A stretch of 16,706 nt of DNA, from assembly GCA_026391115.1 (NCBI GenBank), contig JAPLER010000193.1:1-16706 (forward strand), read 5' to 3'. The stretch is from Bacteroidota bacterium (GTDB lineage: Bacteria; Bacteroidota; Bacteroidia; Chitinophagales; Chitinophagaceae). How positions within the stretch are numbered: the stretch's first letter is position 1; every line of letters begins with the position of its first letter. A model generated the notes under the pieces. The model did no database searches. It was not told the DNA's origin and saw nothing but the letters and a program-made list of their open reading frames with translations. A program made the translations under genes and the position numbers. Positions 1 through 6,655 of the stretch are shown piece by piece.

Positions 1-478
1 TAAGCTCGCCTGTATCTGAATATTTAATTAGAATGAACTTTTCCTTAAAAGAACTTTCTTTTATAATAATTTTTATATAAATGTTTCCTCCAAAATAAAA
101 TCGCCTTGAAATAACAAGATTTATCTTTTCTACTTTTTTTGTATAAAAAATTTTGTCTAGATATATTTTTCTTATTCTAGAGTTTTTTTTGTTAATAATT
201 TTCTTGTTGATAATACTATCACTAGGTAAGATTTTTAAAGGGGATATAAAACCATTTCTTTTCAGGTAGCCATTTTGCAAGAAAAAATCCTCTTGGAAAA
301 TATTTACAGATCTATAGTCAAAAAAAAGTGAGTCAATATTATCACCCTTTAATGAATCTAGATGATTATATAAATAGTCTAACGCTACTCTTTCATAGTT
401 AATTCGTTTTTGGGAAAAAGTGAAATTAAATACAAAACAAAGCACTATAACAATCGATAATTTAAAAGTATTCTTCAT
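1..478 (-). CDS. Partial secreted protein of unknown function (3' end beyond left edge)
   Basis: An open frame of 159 codons begins at the ATG read from 478 down to 476 and has no stop before the left edge, so the C-terminus is missing. The start MKNTFKLSIVIVLCFVFNF followed by TFSQ is a clear Sec signal peptide: two early lysines, a hydrophobic core, and likely cleavage before the Gln at residue 23. The mature part is rich in Lys, Ile, Phe and Asn, with alternating charged and hydrophobic stretches (around residues 85-155) that suggest beta strands. I recognise no domain or catalytic motif. It lies downstream of the nuclease gene on the same strand, but a strong terminator at 661-698 separates them, so it should have its own promoter within 479-660. 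It looks more AT-rich than the neighbouring genes. It is probably a periplasmic or outer-membrane-associated lipid-free protein; the function is unknown. Confidence 0.75.
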   Translation of the reverse strand, partial: MKNTFKLSIVIVLCFVFNFTFSQKRINYERVALDYLYNHLDSLKGDNIDSLFFDYRSVNIFQEDFFLQNGYLKRNGFISPLKILPSDSIINKKIINKKNSRIRKIYLDKIFYTKKVEKINLVISRRFYFGGNIYIKIIIKESSFKEKFILIKYSDTGEL

Positions 479-525
479 TTTAGTGAATTATTAATGTGCC
501 ATTCTTGAAATATCATTCTTTTCGC

Positions 526-572
526 CAAAACGTCTCCTTGCCTAGCCCCTGTAAAGATAAAGGGACGTTTTG
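526..572. repeat. Intergenic inverted repeat (hairpin) upstream of the partial gene
   Basis: The arms CAAAACGTC (526-534) and GACGTTTTG (564-572) are perfect reverse complements. The pairing extends by a T-G wobble and a further C-G pair. The loop is about 25 nt and is GC-richer than its surroundings. No T-run follows on either strand, so it does not look like an intrinsic terminator. On the minus strand it lies about 50-95 nt before the ATG at 478, where it could fall in the 5' leader. It could be a leader structure, a protein-binding site or a dispersed intergenic repeat; the sequence alone does not decide. Confidence 0.5.
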
Positions 573-660
573 ATTGATTATACAATATCTACATTATTTC
601 AACTTCTTCTCTAGTAATCTAATTGGCTTGGTAAGGAGAAAGTTGCATTGAGGTGATGTA

Positions 661-698
661 TAAATAAAAAAAGCCCACAACTTTTAAGTTGTGGGCTT
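661..698 (-). terminator. Intrinsic terminator of the endonuclease gene
   Basis: A perfect 13-bp inverted repeat (671-683 and 686-698; arm AAGCCCACAACTT) has a 2-nt centre. On the minus strand it is followed by a T-rich tract complementary to 661-672. It starts 22 bp beyond the stop codon of the nuclease at 721-723. It has the form of a strong Rho-independent terminator and separates the nuclease from the gene at 1-478. Confidence 0.9.
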
Positions 699-720
699 GA
701 GAGTCTTTTTAGCTAAAAAT

Positions 721-2145
721 TTATTTTAAAATAACCAGCTTACTGGTAAGCCATTCATTATTGGTTTTAAGCTGTATAAAATAAGTGCCATTGCTTAAAC
801 TACTAGCATCTATAACTGCAAGTCCATTTTGCACAGCAATTTTCTTTTGCAAAACCACTTTACCTGTAATATCTGTTATGGTAATTTGAGAAGATGAAAT
901 GCTATAATCATTTACCTGTACATTAATAAAATTGCCAGCAGGGTTGGGATATACAGTAAATCTTGTGTTTAGTGGAATATGAATAGTGAACAATTCGCTA
1001 TATGTGTATTTACCATTTTTATCTACATTTTTAACCCTGTAATAAACACGTTTTCCTTTTATATCGTTTACATTTACACTATAAGAATAATTTGCAGCTT
1101 GATGAGCTTCTATACTTGCAATAGTTGAAAAAGAAGTACCATTTACACTAAACTCCAAATCATATTTTAACACATTTACTTCGTTGCTTACTTGCCAGTT
1201 TAAATCGAGTAAGTTATTGTTAACCTTTCCTTTAAAAACAACAAAGTTTACAGGTAATACACTTAAGCCAGGGCAGCCACCATTCCATACACTATCTACA
1301 TATTCTGGACGATCTATAAATGGATTTCTGTTGCCTTGAAAACTATAAGCAGCATTGTTTCTAGTTTTTTCTTTTGTACTTACAGGATCAAGTTTGTGCC
1401 ACTTAATCATCAATTTTAAATAGTTAATTTTTATCGATGGAAAAGTACTAGCATCAAAACTTTGAGCAGCATCTACATTGGTTGCAAATGTTGTCACATC
1501 ATTTTCATATCTAGTTACAAAATATAAAAACGAACGGGCTACATCTCCTTTAAATGAATCAACAGGTTCAAAAACATTACCTGTAAAACCTGCATTTGCC
1601 GATGAACCTAATTTGCTGCCATTTAAACTTGTAAAATTTGCAGTAGCAACCTCGCCATAAATAAAACTAGCCCTTTTGCCATTAACGTGCCCATCGGTTG
1701 GATAAATATGTAAATAATCTGTTGCAGGGCCATTACTACCAGTACTACCGTTAAACCAACTTAATGGCACAGAATGTTCTCTATTGTAACAGTCTGCTTC
1801 GCTATTATAAGTACCACATTGATTTGTAGAAGGTGTAAATTGATAAGGATCTGTACCCCCAGGAACTGATGAGTAAATATCATAAATAACATTAGCACTA
1901 CCTGTTCCTACAGTTCTTGGTTTAATATCACTTATTGGATATTGCACCCATAAATCACTATAAGATTTAGGATTATTACCTGTAGTAATGATGCTTTTTA
2001 ATGCAGTCTTTAAAGTAGCACAAGATTTACCTATGGCGTTATTATAATATCCTGTTGGTGGTTGTGCAGCTGCATAAAAAGAAACTGCAATAAATGCAAC
2101 GAGAATTGTTTTTTGTAAAAATTTTTTAGTATTACCAATATTCAT
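721..2145 (-). CDS. Secreted endonuclease I family nuclease with T9SS type A sorting domain
   Basis: A 474-residue exported nuclease, likely acting outside the cell on DNA and/or RNA. Residues 1-28 form a Sec signal peptide ending SFYAAAQ. Residues about 30-290 match the endonuclease I family (Pfam Endonuclease_1, relatives of EndA, Vvn and Bacillus BsnI). The core is NREHSVPLSWF (121-131), with the expected general-base His124 beside Glu123. DYLHIYPTDGHVNGKRAS follows (143-160), then GNRNPFIDRPEYV (271-283), whose first Asn fits the usual metal ligand. Cysteines at 42, 110, 119 and 291 could form disulfides. Residues about 298-390 form a beta-rich linker domain. Residues about 395-474 are a T9SS type A C-terminal sorting domain: FTVYPNPAGNFINV, then ITDITGKVV, then SNGTYFIQL and a terminal KLVILK. 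The gene has its own terminator and probably its own promoter. Confident for the family; DNA versus RNA preference is unknown. Confidence 0.93.
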   Translation of the reverse strand: MNIGNTKKFLQKTILVAFIAVSFYAAAQPPTGYYNNAIGKSCATLKTALKSIITTGNNPKSYSDLWVQYPISDIKPRTVGTGSANVIYDIYSSVPGGTDPYQFTPSTNQCGTYNSEADCYNREHSVPLSWFNGSTGSNGPATDYLHIYPTDGHVNGKRASFIYGEVATANFTSLNGSKLGSSANAGFTGNVFEPVDSFKGDVARSFLYFVTRYENDVTTFATNVDAAQSFDASTFPSIKINYLKLMIKWHKLDPVSTKEKTRNNAAYSFQGNRNPFIDRPEYVDSVWNGGCPGLSVLPVNFVVFKGKVNNNLLDLNWQVSNEVNVLKYDLEFSVNGTSFSTIASIEAHQAANYSYSVNVNDIKGKRVYYRVKNVDKNGKYTYSELFTIHIPLNTRFTVYPNPAGNFINVQVNDYSISSSQITITDITGKVVLQKKIAVQNGLAVIDASSLSNGTYFIQLKTNNEWLTSKLVILK

Positions 2146-2163
2146 TATAAAAATTCAAGACGA

Positions 2164-2171
2164 CAAATTTA
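2164..2171 (-). promoter_or_regulatory. Candidate -7 element of the endonuclease promoter
   Basis: Read on the minus strand this is TAAATTTG, an exact match to the Bacteroidota -7 consensus TAnnTTTG, 18 bp before the ATG at 2145. Transcription would begin a few bases downstream and give a very short leader. No clear TTG -33 element is seen at the expected distance, so this is only a candidate. Confidence 0.4.
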
Positions 2172-2313
2172 TTGAAACAATTGATTAAATAGCTTAAATT
2201 GTTGTTTAAACGAAATAATAGGCAAGAAAATTAAGTGTAATCTGGGGATTTTATTCACATTTTATTGTTAATAAACTTTGTTACATCTATTTTTACAGAC
2301 TAATTTTTTTTAT

Positions 2314-3138
2314 ATGAATGATGTAATGATGCAACTTAGTGAAGCTGTTAGTTATATAAAAAGTAAAACTAATGCTACACCCAAAGTAGGTATTGTTTTA
2401 GGCAGTGGTCTAGGCAATCTATCGCAAGTAATAGAAGTAGAAACCGAAATAGAATATGGAAAAATCCCTCACTTTCCTGTAAGTACAGTAAAAGGTCATG
2501 GAGGAAAATTGTTTTTTGGAAAATTGAATGGTACTCATGTTTTATGTATGAGTGGCCGTTTTCATTTTTACGAGGGCTACTCTGCACAACAAGTAATTTT
2601 TCCTGTAAGAGTAATGAAAATGCTAGGCATAGAAACATTGTTGTTAAGTAATGCAGCAGGTAGTGTAAATCCTAATTATAAAGTTGGAGATTTAATGATT
2701 TTAAATGATCATATCAGCTTCTTCACAACTAATCCATTAATTGGTAAAAATGTTGAAGAATTAGGTACACGTTTTCCTGATATGAGTGAACCATATAGCA
2801 AAGCATTAATTGCTAAAGCTCTTGAAATAGGCAAAGCAAATAATATTCATCTACACGAAGGTGTTTACACTGCTGTAACTGGTCCTACATTTGAAACACA
2901 TGCAGAGTATAGATTAATAAAAACTATTGGTAGCGATGTGGTAGGAATGAGTACAGTGCAAGAGTGTATTGCTGCTGTGCATTGTGGTATGAAAGTATTT
3001 GCAGTAAGTGTTGTAACTGATATTGGTATTAGAGAAGATGATAATGTAATTACACATGAAGAAGTGCTTGAAGCTGCAAAAGAAGCTGAGCCAAAATTAA
3101 CATTACTATTTAGCGAACTTGCAAAAGTTATTGCTTAA
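2314..3138 (+). CDS. Purine nucleoside phosphorylase (trimeric PNP/MTAP family)
   Basis: Cytosolic purine salvage enzyme that splits purine nucleosides with phosphate into free base and ribose-1-phosphate. With the start at ATG 2314 it has 274 residues, normal for trimeric PNP. The same frame extends upstream to a TTG at 2278, but those 12 residues (LHLFLQTNFFY) do not look like the family. ATGs at 2326 and 2329 are also possible. Motifs in order: VGIVLGSGLG (25-34), phosphate-binding GHGG (61-64), SGRFHFYEGYS (80-90), LSNAAGSVNP (111-120), GPTFETHAE (190-198) with the base-binding Glu194, VGMSTVQE (210-217), and VVTDIG (233-238). The last motif has Asp236 where 6-oxopurine-specific PNPs usually have Asn. 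His248 matches the ribose-contact His. A weak promoter-like pair (TTTG at 2277-2280, N20, TAATTTTT at 2301-2308) would make a nearly leaderless mRNA. The gene diverges from the nuclease and converges on etfA. Confidence 0.93.
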   Translation: MNDVMMQLSEAVSYIKSKTNATPKVGIVLGSGLGNLSQVIEVETEIEYGKIPHFPVSTVKGHGGKLFFGKLNGTHVLCMSGRFHFYEGYSAQQVIFPVRVMKMLGIETLLLSNAAGSVNPNYKVGDLMILNDHISFFTTNPLIGKNVEELGTRFPDMSEPYSKALIAKALEIGKANNIHLHEGVYTAVTGPTFETHAEYRLIKTIGSDVVGMSTVQECIAAVHCGMKVFAVSVVTDIGIREDDNVITHEEVLEAAKEAEPKLTLLFSELAKVIA

Positions 3139-3141
3139 AAT

Positions 3142-3178
3142 AAAAATCCCCAAGCTACATAATAACTTGGGGATTTTT
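3142..3178. terminator. Bidirectional intrinsic terminator between PNP and etfA
   Basis: A perfect 13-bp stem (3142-3154 with 3166-3178; arm AAAAATCCCCAAG) encloses an 11-nt loop. T-tracts follow on both strands: the plus strand has a run of seven T, and the minus strand ends in T5 then ATTTT. It lies 3 bp after the PNP stop and 6 bp after the etfA stop, so one hairpin serves both convergent genes. Confidence 0.92.
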
Positions 3179-3184
3179 TTATGA

Positions 3185-4150
3185 TTAGCTGTTTGCTTTC
3201 ATCTTTTTAATTTCTTCGGTAAGTTTTGGTACAACTTCAAAAGCATCACCTACTATACCATAATCTGCTGCTTTAAAGAAAGGTGCTTCAGGGTCTTTGT
3301 TAATGACTACCATTACCTTACTTCTATTTACGCCTGCAAGGTGTTGTATAGCTCCACTAATACCAATTGCTATGTATAAGTTTGGTGCAATTTGCACACC
3401 TGTTTGTCCTACGTGTTCATGATGTGGACGCCAATGTGCATCACCCACAGGACGACTACACGCAGTAGCTGCTCCTAGTTCTTTTGCAAGGTCTAAAAGT
3501 ATTCCCCAGTTTTCTGGTCCTTTTAATCCACGACCACCACTTACAACAATATCAGCTTCAGTTAAACTTATTTCGCCACTTACTTTATTGGTTGCTGTAA
3601 CTTTTAATTTACTTGCAGCAATGTCAATATTCATTTCATTCATAGTAGCTGTTCCTTCTCCTACTACAACATTAAAACTATTGGGATTTAGTGAAATGAT
3701 TTTGATATCGCTATTAATAGCAACATTAGCAAATGCTTTACCGCTAAAAACAGATTTTTTAACTACAAATCCACTAGCGGTATTAGGCAAAGCAACTGCA
3801 CCAGCTACCAATCCTGCTTTTAACTTTGCTGCAACTCTTGCCGCAACAGCTTTACCAGTTGGGTTATGAGAAAATACAACAACTGTAGCACCAGTAATAC
3901 TTACTACATCAGCAATTGCCTTTGCATATACCTGACTGTCTACATTATTTAAAACATCATTTTTTACTTGATGAATTGTAGTTACACCATATTTTCCAAG
4001 AGCAGCAAGATCATCTTTAACATTGCCCAACACCAAGCCTTCTGCAACGCCATTCATTTGCTTTGCAATAGCACTACCATAGCTTAACACTTCGTAAGAA
4101 GATTTTTTGATTTGTCCTTCTGCCTGATCTAAAAATACTAAAACTTTCAT
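3185..4150 (-). CDS. etfA: Electron transfer flavoprotein, alpha subunit
   Basis: The 321-residue FAD-binding subunit of the ETF heterodimer. ETF accepts electrons from acyl-CoA and other dehydrogenases and passes them to ETF-quinone oxidoreductase, linking fatty-acid and amino-acid oxidation to respiration. Residues 1-180 are the Rossmann-like domain I. The C-terminal FAD domain shows GGRG (205-208), the Ser-Arg pair (232-233), HEHVGQTG (244-251), AIGISGAIQH (261-270), and INKDPEAPFFKAADYGIVGD (283-302), all standard for EtfA. The length is typical. It follows etfB by 62 bp on the same strand, with no terminator between them, so the two are almost surely one transcript. An AGGAG sits 12 nt before the ATG. 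I saw no bifurcating-type extension and no associated dehydrogenase, so an ordinary ETF role is most likely. Confidence 0.97.
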   Translation of the reverse strand: MKVLVFLDQAEGQIKKSSYEVLSYGSAIAKQMNGVAEGLVLGNVKDDLAALGKYGVTTIHQVKNDVLNNVDSQVYAKAIADVVSITGATVVVFSHNPTGKAVAARVAAKLKAGLVAGAVALPNTASGFVVKKSVFSGKAFANVAINSDIKIISLNPNSFNVVVGEGTATMNEMNIDIAASKLKVTATNKVSGEISLTEADIVVSGGRGLKGPENWGILLDLAKELGAATACSRPVGDAHWRPHHEHVGQTGVQIAPNLYIAIGISGAIQHLAGVNRSKVMVVINKDPEAPFFKAADYGIVGDAFEVVPKLTEEIKKMKANS

Positions 4151-4162
4151 AATTATTTTTTA

Positions 4163-4167
4163 CTCCT
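4163..4167 (-). promoter_or_regulatory. Shine-Dalgarno-like AGGAG before etfA
   Basis: AGGAG on the minus strand, 12 nt upstream of the etfA ATG. Such sites are uncommon in Bacteroidota, and the spacing is slightly long. It supports the chosen start and suggests that etfA can be initiated on its own within the etfBA mRNA. Confidence 0.4.
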
Positions 4168-4212
4168 AAAAGGAAGAATTTAAATGATTGAATTAATTCG
4201 TAATAGCTATGT

Positions 4213-4956
4213 CTATATAGCTTTTGCTTCTTCATGTAATAATCTAACTAACTCTGCAACATTATCTGCATCTACTAATTTAACACCAGCTTTTGCAGGT
4301 GGCATTTCAAAACTAGCAATTGTAGTTAATGCATCTGTTGCTGTAGGTTCTACAACTTTTAAAGGTTTTGTACGTGCCGCCATTATTCCACGCATATTTG
4401 GAATACGTTGTTCTGCAACTCCTTTTTGGCAACTTACTACAACTGGCAAAGCCACTTCACATACTTCTTCTCCACCTTCAATTTCTCTAGCGATTGTTGC
4501 AACAGTTCCATTCAACTCAAACTTAGAAGCTAGTGATACAAATGGTACATCCACTAATTCTGCAACCATAGCACCAATACTACTGCTGTTGTAATCAATG
4601 GTTTCTTTACCTGTAAATATTAAATCGTAATTTTCACTTTTTGCAATCGCAGCAATTTGTGAAGCAATATAAAAGCTATCTGTGTTATCTGCATTTACTC
4701 TAATCGCTTCATCGCCACCAAGTGCCAATGCTTTACGAATAATGGGGTCACAATCTGCCAAGCAAACTGTAATTAAATGAATTTTTACAGTGTTGTCTTT
4801 TTCCTGAATTTCTAAAGCTCTCACCAAAGAGTACCATTCGTCATAAGGATTTATAATCCATTGTACACCAGCTTCATCAAATTTTGCATTACCATCTTTA
4901 AATGCAATTTTAGAAGTAGTGTCTGGTGTTTTACTGATACAAACTAATATTTTCAT
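4213..4956 (-). CDS. etfB: Electron transfer flavoprotein, beta subunit
   Basis: The 247-residue partner of EtfA, which binds AMP in place of a second flavin and contacts the client dehydrogenases. It opens with MKILVCISKTPDTTSKIAF and has NPYDEWYSLVRALE (36-49), a GGDEAIRV segment (80-87), and the nucleotide loop FTGKETIDYNSSSIGAMVAE (114-133). The EtfB signature follows: AREIEGGEEVCEVALP (156-171) through to AARTKPL (193-199), which includes the recognition loop that docks on dehydrogenases. The length is normal. It is the first gene of the etfBA operon and has a very good promoter at 4989-5019. The ATG at 4956 follows a leader of about 25 nt without a Shine-Dalgarno sequence, as is usual in this phylum. 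Confidence 0.97.
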   Translation of the reverse strand: MKILVCISKTPDTTSKIAFKDGNAKFDEAGVQWIINPYDEWYSLVRALEIQEKDNTVKIHLITVCLADCDPIIRKALALGGDEAIRVNADNTDSFYIASQIAAIAKSENYDLIFTGKETIDYNSSSIGAMVAELVDVPFVSLASKFELNGTVATIAREIEGGEEVCEVALPVVVSCQKGVAEQRIPNMRGIMAARTKPLKVVEPTATDALTTIASFEMPPAKAGVKLVDADNVAELVRLLHEEAKAI

Positions 4957-4988
4957 TGTAATTTATTTAGTTGTTTATGCAACTAAAG

Positions 4989-5019
4989 CAAATGTAGTGC
5001 TTTGTTTAAAAGTTGCAAA
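4989..5019 (-). promoter_or_regulatory. Bacteroidota housekeeping promoter of etfBA
   Basis: On the minus strand, TTTG (5016-5019), a 19-bp spacer, then TACATTTG (4989-4996). This exactly fits the Bacteroidota primary-sigma consensus (TTTG, 19-21 bp, TAnnTTTG). Transcription should start near 4980-4984, leaving a leader of roughly 25 nt before the etfB ATG at 4956. Confidence 0.8.
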
Positions 5020-5083
5020 GATTAGGGAAATTATATTAAATACTAACGCTTGTTTGTTTTTGAAAAAGGATAATTCTAAATAG

Positions 5084-5731
5084 TTAGTTACTGTACACAC
5101 CTGTAAAATTTCCTTTCTTTCTTTTCTCGTGCAATAAGCCTTTAATATCAGTTTTCAGTTTTTCCACATCTTCTTTAACTGTTCCATCATATACACCTCC
5201 TCTAACGCTACCATTTCTATCCACTAGTGCGAAAAACTGAGAGTGTATAAAATCATCCTCGATATTATCTACTGCATTCTTAGGGTCGTCTATACCATAA
5301 CTAAATCTTGCCATACTATACAGGCTATCTTTTTTACCAGTTACAAATACCCAATGCTTTTCATCACTACCCATTTTTTGAGCATAGGCTTTTAACAATG
5401 GCACACTATCTACCTCAGGTTGGCAGGTATGCGATACAATTAAAAAATCATTTTCATTTTTAAATTCATCATACACTTTTTGCATATTGCCATTCATTAT
5501 AGGACACACACTTTCGCAAGTGGTGAAGAAATATTCCACCACACACACTTTGCCTTCCATATCACTATTGGTAAAGGGTTGACCATTTTGATTGATAAAA
5601 CTAAAGGGCTTTACAAAAGCACGTTGTGGTAATTTACTCTGTTGAAAATAATCTGTATAAAAGTATAGTAGCACCCAAAAAACCAAGACCAATACTGTAA
5701 AAAATAAGAGATAAAAAACTGACTTTTTCAT
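5084..5731 (-). CDS. SCO1/SenC/PrrC family protein (copper chaperone-like thioredoxin fold)
   Basis: A 215-residue, membrane-anchored, periplasm-facing protein. SCO proteins deliver copper to the CuA site of cytochrome c oxidase or act as thiol oxidoreductases. Residues 5-24 form one hydrophobic segment that acts as an uncleaved anchor. The thioredoxin-like domain covers about 38-200. The copper-binding CxxxC is at Cys72-Cys76 in TTCESVCPIMNGNM, and the third ligand His163 is in DFIHSQFFALVDRNG. Two extra cysteines, Cys63 and Cys103 (in SHTCQPEVDS), are present; many SCO proteins have Val/Asp-type residues at the second position. The 20-bp gap after the dehydrogenase suggests shared transcription. 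No oxidase or other copper gene lies in the window, so the target is inferred from the family alone. No clear terminator follows. Confidence 0.92.
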   Translation of the reverse strand: MKKSVFYLLFFTVLVLVFWVLLYFYTDYFQQSKLPQRAFVKPFSFINQNGQPFTNSDMEGKVCVVEYFFTTCESVCPIMNGNMQKVYDEFKNENDFLIVSHTCQPEVDSVPLLKAYAQKMGSDEKHWVFVTGKKDSLYSMARFSYGIDDPKNAVDNIEDDFIHSQFFALVDRNGSVRGGVYDGTVKEDVEKLKTDIKGLLHEKRKKGNFTGVYSN

Positions 5732-5751
5732 TGGGCAAAAGTAGGCAAGTG

Positions 5752-6570
5752 TTACACAAATAAATCCTGATATAAATCAGTTCCTGGCACCACGCTATAT
5801 TTTTCCAGATTGGTAATACCTTCTTTTGCCAATACCTCTTCATCAATAAAGGTATTACCAGTGTATTCAAGTTTGGTTTTACTTAAAATATAATAAGCTG
5901 CATCTGCAAGAATATCTGTTGTCCTGCTCATATTAGCCAACACTTCTCCTCCAAGCAAATTTCTTACAGCAGCAGTATCAATAGTTGTTCTAGGCCATAG
6001 TGCATTACTAGCAATGCCATCTTTTTTAAACTCAGCAGCCCACGCTAGTGCCATCATACTCATATTAAACTTACTCATTGTATAAGCAATATGTGGAGCC
6101 ATCCATTTATCAATTAAATTAATGGGTGGCGATAAAGTAAGTATATGTGCATTACTGCTTTTTTGTAAATGAGGCAAGCAAGCTTGTGTCATTAAAAATG
6201 TACCACGCACATTAATATCGTGCATTAAATCAAAACGCTTAGCCTCTGTTTGTAAAGTGCCTGTGAGTTGTATAGCAGATGCATTATTAATTAAAATATC
6301 TATACCACCAAAAGCATCAACAGCTTTGGCAACAGCATCTTTAATTTGTTCTTCGTTTCTAATATCAAGCTGCACAGCCAAAGCCTTACCACCAGCAGCT
6401 TCTATTTCTTGTGCAGCACTATAAATAGTGCCTCCCAATTTTGGGTTTTCTGTTGTGCTTTTTGCAGCAACAAGAATATTGGCTCCATCTTTTGCAAGTT
6501 TTAAAGCCATTGCTTTACCTATTCCACGAGATGCTCCTGTTATAAAAACTGTTTTGTTATTAAAGTTCAT
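5752..6570 (-). CDS. Short-chain dehydrogenase/reductase, HSDL2-like
   Basis: A 272-residue classical-type SDR that uses NAD(P)H on an unknown carbonyl or alcohol substrate in the cytosol. It has the cofactor motif TGASRGIG (11-18), LDIR (68-71), NNASA (95-99), and the structural Asn120. The catalytic triad is Ser147 (in LTLSPP), Tyr163 and Lys167 (in YTMSKFNMSMM). The Ser-Pro-Pro motif, the WMAPHIAYTMSK segment and the long C-terminal part (ALWPRTTIDTAAV, and NTFIDEEVL at 243-251) resemble hydroxysteroid dehydrogenase-like protein 2. The SCP2 sterol-carrier domain of animal HSDL2 is absent. Early Ala35-Ala-Lys-Ser suggests NADP(H) preference, but weakly. It is the upstream gene of a probable pair with the SCO protein. 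The 85 bp before it hold no promoter I would trust. Confidence 0.9.
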   Translation of the reverse strand: MNFNNKTVFITGASRGIGKAMALKLAKDGANILVAAKSTTENPKLGGTIYSAAQEIEAAGGKALAVQLDIRNEEQIKDAVAKAVDAFGGIDILINNASAIQLTGTLQTEAKRFDLMHDINVRGTFLMTQACLPHLQKSSNAHILTLSPPINLIDKWMAPHIAYTMSKFNMSMMALAWAAEFKKDGIASNALWPRTTIDTAAVRNLLGGEVLANMSRTTDILADAAYYILSKTKLEYTGNTFIDEEVLAKEGITNLEKYSVVPGTDLYQDLFV

Positions 6571-6655
6571 TGGGTTGTTGGTTTTTTATCTTTAGGTATT
6601 GGTCTTTGGTAAATTATTTAATCTTTTTAACTGAAGACTAACCCCCAAATACGTA

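Noticed and set aside
552..585. Promoter for the partial gene (TATCTTTA with an upstream TTG, minus strand)
   Set aside because: The -7 match is imperfect, the spacing is 23 bp rather than 19-21, and the element lies inside the hairpin.
2278..2313. TTG start extending PNP by 12 residues
   Set aside because: The extension is hydrophobic, unlike PNP N-termini, and the ATG at 2314 gives the usual family length.
5634..5870. A 78-codon minus-strand open frame spanning the SCO/dehydrogenase junction
   Set aside because: It overlaps both well-supported genes in another frame and shows no family features; its hydrophobic end is a shifted reading of the SCO membrane anchor.
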